From contig JASHQT010000323.1 in the NCBI GenBank assembly GCA_030039005.1, positions 1 to 8,744 of the forward strand: a stretch of DNA of 8,744 bases. The letters run 5' to 3'. The notes under the pieces were generated by a model. The model saw only the letters and a program-made list of their open reading frames with translations, had not been told where the DNA came from and did not search any database. The DNA is from Bryobacteraceae bacterium. Lineage in GTDB: Bacteria; Acidobacteriota; Terriglobia; Bryobacterales; Bryobacteraceae. A program made the position numbers and the translations under genes. This document shows, piece after piece, positions 1 to 7,213 of this stretch. Every line of letters starts with the position of its first letter. The stretch's first letter is position 1.

Positions 1-1493
1 GACAGGCCGATCGGGAGGCCGCTATAAAATCCCGCGGGCACCGTGATATGCGGGTATCCGGCGACGGCCGCGGGGGTGGTGCAGCCCCCGGTGTCCTGAT
101 CGCCGTTGACATGATCGGTGAAGCAGGCCGGGCCGGACGTGAGCGAGACGATGGCGTCCAGCTTGTACTGCGCGAGCAGCGCGTCGATGCCCTGTTGACG
201 CGCGAGGCGCACGCAATCGGCGCGGGCTTTGACGTACGTGGGGTCGGTGAGCGGGCCTTTGGCTTCCGATTGCTGGAACAGTTCCTGCGCGAAGAACGGC
301 ATCTCACGGTCACGATGCTTTTCGTTGAACGCGATCAGATCCTTCAGCGTCCGCGCGGGCGCGTTCGCGGGAAGACGCGTCAGAAAGCGATCGAGGCCAT
401 CCTTAAATTCGTAAGAGAGAACCACGCCCTCGGGCGCCTCGATCTGGCCGTGCGTGGCGAGATCGGCGGGATCCACCACCTCCGCGCCCCCTTTCTTCAG
501 CGCGTCGACGCAGCCGGTGAGAAACGTATCGAGCGGCGTGTTATTGGCGAAAAATTTCCGCGCGATGCCGAGCCGCGCCCCGCGCAGGCCGTTCGAATCG
601 AGAAAGCGCGTGTAATCCTGCGCGAATTTGCCTTGCGATGCCGCGCTGGCCGGGTCTTGCGGATCGACGCCGGTCATCGCGCTCAACAGAATCGCGACGT
701 CGCGCACGGTGCGCGCCATGGGACCGGCCGTGTCCTGGCTGGCCGAAATGGGAACGATGCCCGAGCGGCTCACCAGCCCGACGGTGGGCTTGATGCCGCA
801 GATTCCGTTGATCGAAGCAGGCGCCGTAACCGATCCATCGGTCTCGCTGCCGATGGCCGCGGCGCACAGATTGGCCGAAGCGCCGGCGCCCGAGCCGGAG
901 CTCGATCCGGACGGATTGCGATCCAGCGCGTACGGGCATTTCGTTTGTCCGCCGGCCCCGCTCCAGCCGCTGGTGGAGTGCGTGGAACGGTAATTGGCCC
1001 ACTCGCTCAGGTTGGATTTGCCCAGAACGATCGCGCCCGCCTCACGCAACCGCGCGGCCACGAATGCGTCCTGCGGCGCGCGCCAGTCGGCGAGGGCCAA
1101 GGAACCGGCGGTGGTGGAGACAGGATCGCGCGTTTCGATGTTGTCCTTCACCAGAATCGGAATGCCGTGCAGCGGGCCGCGCACATGACCGCTCTTGCGT
1201 TCCTGATCGAGCGATCGCGCGATGGATACGGCGTCGGGATTGAGAGCCAGCACGGCGCCGAGCTGCGGGCCGTTGTGATCGACCGCATCAATCCGAGCGA
1301 GATATTGTTCCACCAGGCGATCCGAAGTCCACTTGCCGCGCGCGAGCCCATCGGCGAGTTGGGTGAGGCTCATTTCATCGAGCTCGAACTCCGGAGGGAT
1401 GGACGAATTCGGCGCGGCGGGCACGTATTTGCACGCGGTTTCAGCCACGGCCGCGCTTCCCAGGCTCGCCCACAGGAATTCACGCCGTTGCAT
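1..1493 (-). CDS. Tat-exported peptide amidase-like amidase-signature hydrolase (3' end outside window)
   Basis: This is an amidase-signature (AS) serine hydrolase, probably cleaving C-terminal or other amides in the periplasm. About 497 codons are visible without a stop. The start at 1493 (ATG) gives MQRREFLWASLGSAAV, a twin-arginine signal; it may be followed by a degenerate lipobox at Cys21. The AS Ser-cisSer-Lys triad is intact: Lys116 in GIPILVKDNI, Ser197 in NPSGSSSGSG and Ser221 in GSETDGSVTAP, with the 24-residue Ser-Ser spacing of the family, followed by NGICGIKPTVGLVSRSGI. Segments such as NLSEWANYR, SGWSGAGGQT, ISASQDTAGPMART, YEFKDGLDRF and LKDLIAFNEKH recall, from memory, the peptide amidase of Stenotrophomonas maltophilia, more than GatA or urea amidolyase. 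The reading stops at GLPIGL, roughly 40 residues short of the family's usual end. There is only a weak purine-rich RBS. The AS class is certain; the peptide amidase substrate is inferred. Confidence 0.93.
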   Translation of the reverse strand, partial: MQRREFLWASLGSAAVAETACKYVPAAPNSSIPPEFELDEMSLTQLADGLARGKWTSDRLVEQYLARIDAVDHNGPQLGAVLALNPDAVSIARSLDQERKSGHVRGPLHGIPILVKDNIETRDPVSTTAGSLALADWRAPQDAFVAARLREAGAIVLGKSNLSEWANYRSTHSTSGWSGAGGQTKCPYALDRNPSGSSSGSGAGASANLCAAAIGSETDGSVTAPASINGICGIKPTVGLVSRSGIVPISASQDTAGPMARTVRDVAILLSAMTGVDPQDPASAASQGKFAQDYTRFLDSNGLRGARLGIARKFFANNTPLDTFLTGCVDALKKGGAEVVDPADLATHGQIEAPEGVVLSYEFKDGLDRFLTRLPANAPARTLKDLIAFNEKHRDREMPFFAQELFQQSEAKGPLTDPTYVKARADCVRLARQQGIDALLAQYKLDAIVSLTSGPACFTDHVNGDQDTGGCTTPAAVAGYPHITVPAGFYSGLPIGL

Positions 1494-1521
1494 TCCGCTT
1501 ATGGTAGCATCTGTCGTCAGC

Positions 1522-1528
1522 GAGGAGG
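1522..1528 (+). promoter_or_regulatory. Strong Shine-Dalgarno site of aqpZ
   Basis: GAGGAGG lies nine bases before the ATG at 1538 and fixes the start of the aquaporin gene. It is the strongest SD match I noticed in the window. No clear -35/-10 pair is visible in the 44-base gap shared with the divergent amidase, so the aqpZ promoter probably lies partly inside the 5' end of the amidase gene. Confidence 0.8.
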
Positions 1529-1537
1529 ATTTTTCGC

Positions 1538-2266
1538 ATGTCACTTTCGAAAAGATCTTTCGCCGAATTCATTGGAACTCTGTGGCTGGTATTTGGCGGC
1601 TGCGGAGCGGCCGTGCTCGCCGCGGCGTTTCCAAACCTGGGAATCGGATTTGCCGGTGTGGCGCTGGCGTTCGGACTGACGGTGCTTACGATGGCGTTTG
1701 CCATCGGGCACATTTCCGGTGCTCATCTCAATCCGGCAGTGTCGATAGGACTGGCGGTGGCGCGCCGCTTCCCGGCGGCCGAGCTGCCGGCCTATATCGT
1801 CGCGCAGGTGCTGGGAGGAGTCGCCGGATCAGGCCTGTTGTACCTGATCGCCAGCGGCGCAAAAGGCTTCAGCTTGGCCAATGGATTTGCCGCTAACGGC
1901 TATGCCGATCATTCTCCGGGCGGCTACAGTTTGGGAGCGTGCCTGACCGCCGAGGTAGTCCTGACGTTTATGTTCCTGATGATCATTCTGGGCGCTACGG
2001 ACAAACGCGCCATCCCCGGGTTCGCGCCCATCGCGATTGGGCTGGGGCTGACGTTAATTCATTTGGTCGGAATTCCCGTGACCAACACGTCAGTCAATCC
2101 GGCGCGAAGCACGGCTCCCGCGATTTTCGTGGGCGGGTGGGCTTTGAATCAACTATGGCTGTTCTGGGTGGCGCCGATTTTGGGAGCGGCGCTGGCCGGC
2201 GTGGTCTATGCGGTTTTTGAGACCAAGCCGGAACCGATGGTCCGCGAGGCGCTCACGGGCCGGTAG
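1538..2266 (+). CDS. aqpZ: Aquaporin Z, water channel
   Basis: This is an inner-membrane tetrameric channel for rapid water flux, of the MIP/aquaporin family. The 242-residue product is near the usual length (E. coli AqpZ is 231) and very similar to it throughout, for example [35 protein letters not shown] and [16 protein letters not shown]. Both pore half-helix motifs are present: HLNPAVS with Asn65 and SVNPARS with Asn186. The aromatic/arginine selectivity filter is that of a strict water channel, with Phe45, His174, Thr183 and Arg189. The small Asp and widened pore of glycerol facilitators are absent. Six hydrophobic segments are evident. The start has an excellent SD. The gene is divergent from the amidase and convergent with the small gene downstream, so it is probably monocistronic; its stop codon sits in a hairpin loop. 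Confidence 0.97.
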   Translation: MSLSKRSFAEFIGTLWLVFGGCGAAVLAAAFPNLGIGFAGVALAFGLTVLTMAFAIGHISGAHLNPAVSIGLAVARRFPAAELPAYIVAQVLGGVAGSGLLYLIASGAKGFSLANGFAANGYADHSPGGYSLGACLTAEVVLTFMFLMIILGATDKRAIPGFAPIAIGLGLTLIHLVGIPVTNTSVNPARSTAPAIFVGGWALNQLWLFWVAPILGAALAGVVYAVFETKPEPMVREALTGR

Positions 2267-2278
2267 GTCCGTGAGCGC
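2249..2278. terminator. Hairpin at the aqpZ stop codon, between convergent genes
   Basis: GCGCTCACGG (2249-2258) and CCGTGAGCGC (2269-2278) form a perfect 10-bp inverted repeat. A G.U and a C-G pair extend it to 12 bp on the plus-strand RNA, leaving a six-base loop that contains the aqpZ TAG. It ends 7 bases from the stop of the small minus-strand gene (2286), so it could act in both directions. Neither strand has a following U-tract, so it is not a textbook intrinsic terminator. It may block convergent transcription or protect 3' ends. Confidence 0.55.
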
Positions 2279-2285
2279 GGCAAAC

Positions 2286-2600
2286 CTACGCGCCGACCGC
2301 GATATTCATTTCCTGTAGGAAATTGAGATCTTCGTCAGTGAGATCGAGGTCATTCTTGTACTCGGGCTTGTACTCGGGCTGGGCTTCGGGCGCCCAGGCC
2401 AAGCGAGGCTCGGGCGTGGCATCGGGCTCATAACCTTCCGTGGGGCTGATGGTCACGGTAGATTCCAACAGCAGGCACAGATCATACCCACAACGCTTCA
2501 TCTCCTCCACGATCTCGCTGACGCGGCCGGATTCCGAGATCGCTTCATCGATGGCGCGCTGAAGCTGGGCGAGTAAGAAGGACTTCTTTTCCGATGTCAT
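2286..2600 (-). CDS. Small uncharacterised acidic protein (about 104 aa)
   Basis: I do not recognise this family. From the ATG at 2600 it gives 104 residues. An amphipathic helical N-terminal half (KKSFLLAQLQRAIDEAISES, then VSEIVEEMKRCGYDLCLLLE) is followed by a low-complexity Pro/Glu-rich linker with PEYKPEYK and a short acidic end (DLDLTDEDLNFLQEMNI). No signal peptide or membrane segment is visible, so it is probably cytoplasmic. An in-frame TTG at 2654 would add 18 residues, but it has no SD and would place a dyad inside the coding region. The ATG is preferred although its SD (AAGGGG, almost touching the start) is poor. Helix followed by tail suggests an oligomerising or protein-binding role, which is a guess. 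It is separated from the pump operon by 152 bases and could be expressed with it or alone. Confidence 0.6.
   Translation of the reverse strand: MTSEKKSFLLAQLQRAIDEAISESGRVSEIVEEMKRCGYDLCLLLESTVTISPTEGYEPDATPEPRLAWAPEAQPEYKPEYKNDLDLTDEDLNFLQEMNIAVGA
2355..2390. repeat. 12-bp tandem repeat encoding PEYK units
   Basis: CTTGTACTCGGG occurs twice in tandem (2355-2366 and 2367-2378), and a diverged third unit follows at 2379-2390. On the minus strand the two exact units encode PEYK PEYK and the third encodes PEAQ. The repeat lies inside the linker of the small protein and is in frame, so copy-number change would only lengthen or shorten the linker. Confidence 0.75.
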
Positions 2601-2610
2601 GCCCCTTTTA

Positions 2611-2638
2611 GAGCAGTCCGAATGCCAATTCGGATCTC
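2611..2638. promoter_or_regulatory. Dyad upstream of the small gene
   Basis: TCCGAAT (2617-2623) and ATTCGGA (2628-2634) form a perfect 7-bp inverted repeat with a four-base loop. Outer GAG (2611-2613) and CTC (2636-2638) could extend it after a small internal loop. It ends about ten bases before the preferred ATG at 2600 and could be an operator or a 5'-leader hairpin controlling initiation. The rest of 2639-2752 shows a TTGACG hexamer on the minus strand but no convincing -10 at the right distance, and no gene. Confidence 0.35.
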
Positions 2639-2752
2639 TTTTGGAATCAGCCAATTGTTGCGGTTCCGGGACAGAATGTCGCGCTGTGCGGACACCGCTG
2701 GCGTCAAAGTGGCGTTAGACTGCGCACTCCCCGTGGGCGTAGTACCCAGGCT

Positions 2753-4342
2753 TTAGTGCCCGCTGAGGGACGGCTGGCGTTCGCCCGGCTTGGGCCGGCG
2801 CATGATAAACGGCAGCGGCGCCAGGCACACGATGATGGCCGACATCACGTAGAAACTGTTTTTAAAGCTGAGCGCGTTGGCCTGGCTTTCGAGCGTCATG
2901 TACGCCATCGCCAGCGCCTTCTGGCCGGCGGTGACGGCGTCGTAGCCTCGGGACAAAAACAGCGCGGTCAGGCCGTTCAGAAATTGCGTGAAGTTCCCGT
3001 TGGCCATATTGGTGCGGGAAGCGAAGTTCACCAGATGGGTCTGATTCTGGCGCGTCAGAAAAACGGTAAGACCCGAAGTTCCGATGCTGCCGCCGATGTT
3101 GCGCATGAAGCTGGAGATCCCCGAGACCTGGTTGTTCTTCTCGCGCGGCACGCCCACGTAATTCAGCGTGCTGATGGGGATGAAGATCAGCGGCATGAAG
3201 ACTACCTGGAAGCAGCGCAGCAGCACGATGGTGCCGAAGGCGATGTCCAAATAGATGTTGGTCATCAGCCGCAGCGCGAACGCGGTGCCGAGAAAACCGA
3301 TGCAAATCAGCACGCGCGGATCGATCTTCTTCGCCGCGGTGAGGCGGCCGGCCACCATCATCATCACCATGAGGACGAAGCCCGCGGGCGATAGCGCCAT
3401 GCCCGCGCGCTCGGCCGTGTAGCCCAGGCTGCTCTGCAGAAACTCCGGGATCAAGACCGTCGATCCGAACAAAACCATGCCCAGGATGAACGAAAAAGAA
3501 ACGGCCGTGCCGAAGTTGCGGTTCTTGAGCAGACGCACGTCGACGACGGGATCGGGATGGTACCACTCCCACAGGAAAAATGCGGCGAGCATCGGAACCC
3601 CAATGCAAGCGAGTGTGGTGATGAGACGCGAGGCAAACCAGTCCGATTCCTGGCCCTTGTCGAGCACGAACTGGAAGCAGGCGATGCCGATCACCAAAAG
3701 GCTGAGGCCGATGTAATCGATTTTGATGCCGGCACGGCTTTCTTCGCTCAGCCAGGGCGGATCTTCCACCAGGCGGCTGGTGAAGAACAGCGACATAATC
3801 CCGATCGGAATGTTGATGAAGAAGATCCAGTGCCAGTTGATGTTGTCGGTAATCCATCCGCCGAGCGTAGGTCCGATGGCCGGCGCCAGCACCACGGCCA
3901 TTCCGTAAACGGCAAACGCTTGGCCGCGCTTTTCGGTCGGAAACGTATCGGCCAGGATGGCCTGCTCCGACGGCTGCAAGCCGCCGCCGCCCGCGCCTTG
4001 TAAAATGCGCGTCACGATCAAAAACGGAAGGTTGGGCGCGATGCCGCACAAGAACGACGACACGGTGAACAGCATCACGCAAGTCATGTAAAAACGCTTA
4101 CGTCCGAAAACCGTCGAGAGCCAGCCGGAAGCCGGCAGGATGATGGCGGCCGAGACCAGGTAGCTGGTGAGGATCCACACCGCTTCGTCGTACGTGGCGC
4201 CGAGCGATCCCGCGATGTGCGGCAGCGAGACATTGGCGATCGAGGAATCCAGTACTTCCATGAACGTCGCCATAGTGACCGTGAGCGCTACTGCCCAGGG
4301 ATTATGCGACGGCGTCCACTCCCCATGTGACCTTGGATTCAT
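2753..4342 (-). CDS. emrB: EmrB/QacA-type DHA2 multidrug MFS antiporter
   Basis: This is an inner-membrane drug/proton antiporter, third gene of the pump operon. Its 529 residues and many hydrophobic segments fit the 14-TM DHA2 branch. Family motifs are clear: D1 near residues 29-40 (MEVLDSSIANVSLP), motif A at 73-83 (GWLSTVFGRKR), motif B at 108-121 (LIVTRILQGAGGGG) and the antiporter motif C at 147-162 (GMAVVLAPAIGPTLGG). Loop residues NWHWIFFINIPIG are also typical of EmrB. The ATG lies 15 bases after the adaptor's stop and has no clear SD, so translation probably depends on coupling to the adaptor gene. It should hand substrates through the EmrA-like adaptor to the TolC-like exit duct. 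The substrate cannot be read from the sequence; hydrophobic drugs, bile-like or plant phenolic compounds are all possible. Confidence 0.95.
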   Translation of the reverse strand: MNPRSHGEWTPSHNPWAVALTVTMATFMEVLDSSIANVSLPHIAGSLGATYDEAVWILTSYLVSAAIILPASGWLSTVFGRKRFYMTCVMLFTVSSFLCGIAPNLPFLIVTRILQGAGGGGLQPSEQAILADTFPTEKRGQAFAVYGMAVVLAPAIGPTLGGWITDNINWHWIFFINIPIGIMSLFFTSRLVEDPPWLSEESRAGIKIDYIGLSLLVIGIACFQFVLDKGQESDWFASRLITTLACIGVPMLAAFFLWEWYHPDPVVDVRLLKNRNFGTAVSFSFILGMVLFGSTVLIPEFLQSSLGYTAERAGMALSPAGFVLMVMMMVAGRLTAAKKIDPRVLICIGFLGTAFALRLMTNIYLDIAFGTIVLLRCFQVVFMPLIFIPISTLNYVGVPREKNNQVSGISSFMRNIGGSIGTSGLTVFLTRQNQTHLVNFASRTNMANGNFTQFLNGLTALFLSRGYDAVTAGQKALAMAYMTLESQANALSFKNSFYVMSAIIVCLAPLPFIMRRPKPGERQPSLSGH

Positions 4343-4357
4343 GGCTGGGCGTCCACG

Positions 4358-5617
4358 CTAATTCGCGACGCGGATTTCCGGCTCTACCGACATGCCGGGC
4401 CGCAGCCGGTCAAGGCCGTTTTGATTGGGTTTGAAGCGCAGGCGCACGGGAATGCGCTGGACCACTTTTACGTAATTGCCGGTCGCGTTTTCGGGCGGCA
4501 AGACGCTGGCCACCGCGCCGGTGCTGCCGCCGAGCGTCTCGACATAGCCCTCGAAATCCTGGCCCAGGGCGTCGACATGCATTCGCACGGATTGGCCCGG
4601 ATGGATGTTGTGCAATTGCGTCTCCTTGAAATTCGCAGTGACCCAGATGTCGCCGATCTGAGCGATCATCAGCAGTTGCTGCCCGGCGTTGATGTGTTCG
4701 CCTACCTCGGCCGAGCGCCGGAGAACGATGCCCGCGGCCGGCGCGACGATCTTGGTGTAGCTGAGCTTCAGCGCCGCCTGTTCCACCCCGGCCTGCGCGG
4801 TCTCGACGCTCGCCTGGTGGGATGCTACGTCGGCTTGCCGGATCGCGAGTTGCGCCGGCGCGTTGCGCTGGAGCTGCGTCAGCCGCGCCTTCACTTGCGC
4901 CAACTGCGCCTGACGCTGCTGCACGATGCGGTCCGCCGCTTCCACCGCGGCGCGATTGGCCGCCACCGTGGCGTCCTGGGCCTGCGACGTGGCTTTCACC
5001 TGATCGAACTCCTGTTGCGAAACTTCTTCGTTCTTGATGAGGATCGTGTAGCGCTCCAGATCCGAATGCGCTTTGGCGTCGTTGGCCTGCGCTTCGGTCA
5101 AACGCGCGGCGGTGGATTCCCGATCGCGCTCGGCCACGCCCACGGCCGCTTCGGCATTGGCTACATCGGCCTCAGCGCCCGTAATGTTGGTGGTGCTTTC
5201 CACCTCCGTGATGGGAACGTTCGGGCGCGACGCTACCACCTGGCTGCGCGCCTGCGCCAGTTGCGCGCGCGCCTGATCGAGCGCCACTTGCAAATCCCGC
5301 GGATCGAGATCCACCAGGGGATCGCCCTGCTTCACGACATGGTTGTCATCCGTGTATATCGCGGTAATGGTGCCGTCCACGCGCGCGCTGATGGAGTTCA
5401 AATGCGCTTCCACTTCGGCGTCGTCGGTGGATTCGAATTGGCGCGAATTCCACCAGTAATAAATGCCGGCGGCTGCGGCGATCAGCAGAATGATGAAGAA
5501 GATGGTGAAGGCCTTGCTGCGCCCGCGAGTGACAGGGGGCTGGGGTTTGTTGTCCATTGTCGGCTGCGGCGAGGGCGGCGTGTTGGGCGTCCTCGGGGTG
5601 GTAGTGGTCGTGCTCAT
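4358..5617 (-). CDS. emrA: EmrA/HlyD-family periplasmic adaptor (membrane fusion protein)
   Basis: This adaptor links the MFS pump to the outer-membrane channel. The 419-residue product starts with a Thr/Pro-rich cytoplasmic tail (1-35), then one membrane anchor at about 36-56 (AFTIFFIILLIAAAAGIYYW). The first lipoyl half-motif follows (STDDAEVEAHL and VDGTITAIYTDDNHVVKQGD). A long Ala/Gln-rich alpha-helical coiled-coil hairpin spans roughly 110-285. Then come the second lipoyl half (KIVAPAAGIVLRRSAEVGEH) and the beta-barrel end with the EmrA-typical DIWVTANFKETQL and RPGMSVEPEI. The start is firm: GGAGGG lies five bases upstream, and the ATG overlaps the TolC-like gene's stop as ATGA (5614-5617), implying translational coupling. 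Its length is slightly above E. coli EmrA (390) because of the N-terminal tail and hairpin. Confidence 0.95.
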   Translation of the reverse strand: MSTTTTTPRTPNTPPSPQPTMDNKPQPPVTRGRSKAFTIFFIILLIAAAAGIYYWWNSRQFESTDDAEVEAHLNSISARVDGTITAIYTDDNHVVKQGDPLVDLDPRDLQVALDQARAQLAQARSQVVASRPNVPITEVESTTNITGAEADVANAEAAVGVAERDRESTAARLTEAQANDAKAHSDLERYTILIKNEEVSQQEFDQVKATSQAQDATVAANRAAVEAADRIVQQRQAQLAQVKARLTQLQRNAPAQLAIRQADVASHQASVETAQAGVEQAALKLSYTKIVAPAAGIVLRRSAEVGEHINAGQQLLMIAQIGDIWVTANFKETQLHNIHPGQSVRMHVDALGQDFEGYVETLGGSTGAVASVLPPENATGNYVKVVQRIPVRLRFKPNQNGLDRLRPGMSVEPEIRVAN

Positions 5618-7149
5618 GGATGCCCTCCGGTCAGCAGGGTCGGAAGATCGGCTTCGGCGCGGCCCGTGGCGCGCGATAAAGAGATGCGAGCCAGATCATA
5701 AGCGAATAATCCAGAGATGTAATCGCTTTCGGCGCTGGCTACCTGTTCCTGCGCTTGCACTACTTCCACTGTCGTGGCCACGCCCGCGTTGAAGCGATCT
5801 CGCGCCTCGCGTAGTGTCTCGTTGGCAAAGCCCCGATTGTTCTCCGCCAGCCGCACCTCGCCGATCGCGGTTTCCAGCTCGATCAGCGCCGTACGCACGT
5901 CCTGCTCCACTTGGCCGCGCTGATCGGCGAGCTCGGCCTGTCGCTGGTGCAGCGTGGCTTCGGCCTCTTCGATGTCGGCCTTCACGCGACCGCCTTGATA
6001 TACGGGAAAGTTGACGGAGCCCACCACGGAATAGACGCCGTGGTTGGTCAGCGCGCTCGATCCCAGCACTCCGTAATCGGCGGTCAGCGACGCCGATGGC
6101 AGGCGCTCGGCGTGCGCGGCCGAAAGCACTAATTCAGCGGCGTGCACCTGGCTTTCCGCGGCTTTCAAGTCCCAGCGATTCTGGAACGCCTGTTCGAGCG
6201 CGGCTGCCGCCTCGGGAACCGTGCCCGCCTGGAAGGCCAGCGGCTCGCTCAAAATTAATTCGCGGTCCAGCGGCACGCCGATGAGACGGGCGAAGGCCAG
6301 TTTCTGCTTGCGCACGTCGGATTCGAGCGCCGTCAGGCGCTGCTGCTGGCTCTGCAATTCCACCAGCGTGCGAGTGACGTCGATGCGGGCGTTGGTCCCG
6401 GCTTCCCGGCGGACCTCGGCCTGGTGATACACGGCCTGCGCGTTGTCTACCTGCGCGCGCTGCGAAACGACACGCGCCTCGGTGGCGATGGTCTGCAAGT
6501 AAGCGCCGGCGACGGCCAGCACTACCAGTTCGCGCGTATCGCGTGCCGACAGGTTGGATGCGCGCTCGCTTTCCTGGCTCGCATGCAGGTTACGCCGCGA
6601 CACCGGGTCCCAGACGGTCTGGCTTAGGTTGCCGAGCAGTTGAAAGTACTCGAACGGGCCCACCACTGTGGGGATGGAAAAGCCCGCACTGGGCGGCAGG
6701 TTGAACCTGAATCCGAAGGCCGCCAGGTTGATCTGCGTGCTGGTTTCGTTGGCGTCGATCGAGAACGCGGGCAGCAGATTGCTGAGCGCGCGGACTCGCT
6801 CGGCGCGCAGCGCACGCGTGGTGTCGTCGGCTGTGAGCGTGCCTAGGTTCGCAGCCAGGCCCAGTTTTACGGCGTCAGCCAGGGTGAGCCGGACGGTTCC
6901 CGCCGGCGTTTGTTTGTTCTCCACGCTGCCCTGGAAATCGCCACCGATCTGAATCGAACTATTGACTACATTGGCGCCCGGGCTAGGCGCGGCCTGCTGC
7001 TGGGTGACCACGTCGCCCGGCGTCTGGCGTCCGGAGGCGGGCAGTTGCGCGGCCGGCGTGGAGCGCTGCGCCCCGGCCCCTCCAAACTGGCCCCAGGCCA
7101 CCGAAGCGGCCCAGGAAACGGCAAGCAAAACGGAAAAGATAGCGCGCAT
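5614..7149 (-). CDS. TolC-like outer-membrane efflux factor
   Basis: This is the outer-membrane/periplasmic exit duct of the pump and the first gene of the operon. The start chosen at 7149 gives 511 residues and a Sec signal peptide (MRAIFSVLLAVSWAASVAWG, cleavage likely before QFGG). A longer in-frame reading to 7368 would run through the promoter and lacks a signal, so it is rejected. After the signal comes an extension of about 65 residues rich in Gln, Pro and Gly, then two outer-membrane efflux repeats. The first begins near residue 87 (RLTLADAVKLGLAANLG), the second near the middle with WDLKAAESQVHAAE. Typical helix-barrel ends are VYQGGRVKADIEEAEATL and RDRFNAGVATTVEVVQAQEQ. No lipobox cysteine is present, unlike OprM/NodT lipoproteins. 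No good SD is visible. Confidence 0.92.
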   Translation of the reverse strand: MRAIFSVLLAVSWAASVAWGQFGGAGAQRSTPAAQLPASGRQTPGDVVTQQQAAPSPGANVVNSSIQIGGDFQGSVENKQTPAGTVRLTLADAVKLGLAANLGTLTADDTTRALRAERVRALSNLLPAFSIDANETSTQINLAAFGFRFNLPPSAGFSIPTVVGPFEYFQLLGNLSQTVWDPVSRRNLHASQESERASNLSARDTRELVVLAVAGAYLQTIATEARVVSQRAQVDNAQAVYHQAEVRREAGTNARIDVTRTLVELQSQQQRLTALESDVRKQKLAFARLIGVPLDRELILSEPLAFQAGTVPEAAAALEQAFQNRWDLKAAESQVHAAELVLSAAHAERLPSASLTADYGVLGSSALTNHGVYSVVGSVNFPVYQGGRVKADIEEAEATLHQRQAELADQRGQVEQDVRTALIELETAIGEVRLAENNRGFANETLREARDRFNAGVATTVEVVQAQEQVASAESDYISGLFAYDLARISLSRATGRAEADLPTLLTGGHP

Positions 7150-7168
7150 CGGGCGGGGCACGTCTTTT

Positions 7169-7197
7169 AATCTAACATATACATACTTGCATGTATA
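7169..7197 (-). promoter_or_regulatory. Candidate promoter of the efflux operon
   Basis: On the minus strand TATACA (7192-7197) as -35 and TAGATT (7169-7174) as -10 are 17 bp apart, each matching four of six consensus bases. This would start transcription about 13 bases before the ATG at 7149. An alternative is TCTACA (7201-7206) with TATATG (7176-7181) at a 19-bp spacing. In either case the palindrome at 7177-7198 overlaps the core promoter. Confidence 0.45.
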
Positions 7198-7201
7198 TAA
7201 T
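7172..7201 (+). promoter_or_regulatory. Promoter of the TetR gene
   Basis: A perfect TATAAT (7196-7201) is preceded after 18 bp by CTAACA (7172-7177), which matches four of six -35 bases. Transcription would begin near 7208, leaving only about six bases before the ATG at 7214. The palindrome at 7177-7198 fills the spacer and touches the -10, as expected for autorepression. Confidence 0.6.
7177..7198. promoter_or_regulatory. Probable TetR operator palindrome
   Basis: ATATACAT (7177-7184), six bases ACTTGC, and ATGTATAT (7191-7198) form a perfect 8+8 inverted repeat of 22 bp. Each half contains the ACAT/ATGT core seen in operators of efflux-pump repressors such as AcrR and TtgR. It sits in a markedly AT-rich island (about 7163-7207) between two divergent GC-rich genes and overlaps the predicted promoters of both. 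Assignment to the neighbouring TetR protein is inferred from position. Confidence 0.75.
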
Positions 7202-7213
7202 GTAGACAGGTCC

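Noticed and set aside
48..1679. A 543-codon open frame on the plus strand
   Set aside because: It is the antisense shadow of the amidase gene. The product is Arg/Ala/Gly-rich with no family features, whereas the minus strand has a complete amidase signature over the same bases.
2735..2752. A weak TGGG/CCCA stem just after the transporter stop as a terminator of the efflux operon
   Set aside because: Only four to five pairs and no U-tract; not distinguishable from background.
2756..3394. A plus-strand frame with a run of histidines resembling a metal-binding stretch
   Set aside because: The His run is the complement of Met/Val codons in a membrane helix of the MFS transporter (VLMVMMMV), so it is a shadow.
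2862..4082. A 406-codon frame on the minus strand inside the transporter gene
   Set aside because: It is a +1 shadow of the DHA2 transporter, rich in Arg and His; the true frame has all MFS motifs.
4421..5701. A 426-codon open frame on the plus strand opposite the adaptor
   Set aside because: It is an Arg/Leu/His-rich shadow produced by high GC and the codon bias of the adaptor gene; no recognisable domain.
6962..7213. An 84-codon N-terminal extension of the TetR protein
   Set aside because: It would be read through the operator and the TATAAT box and lies antisense to the TolC signal region. The protein from 7214 has the normal TetR length.
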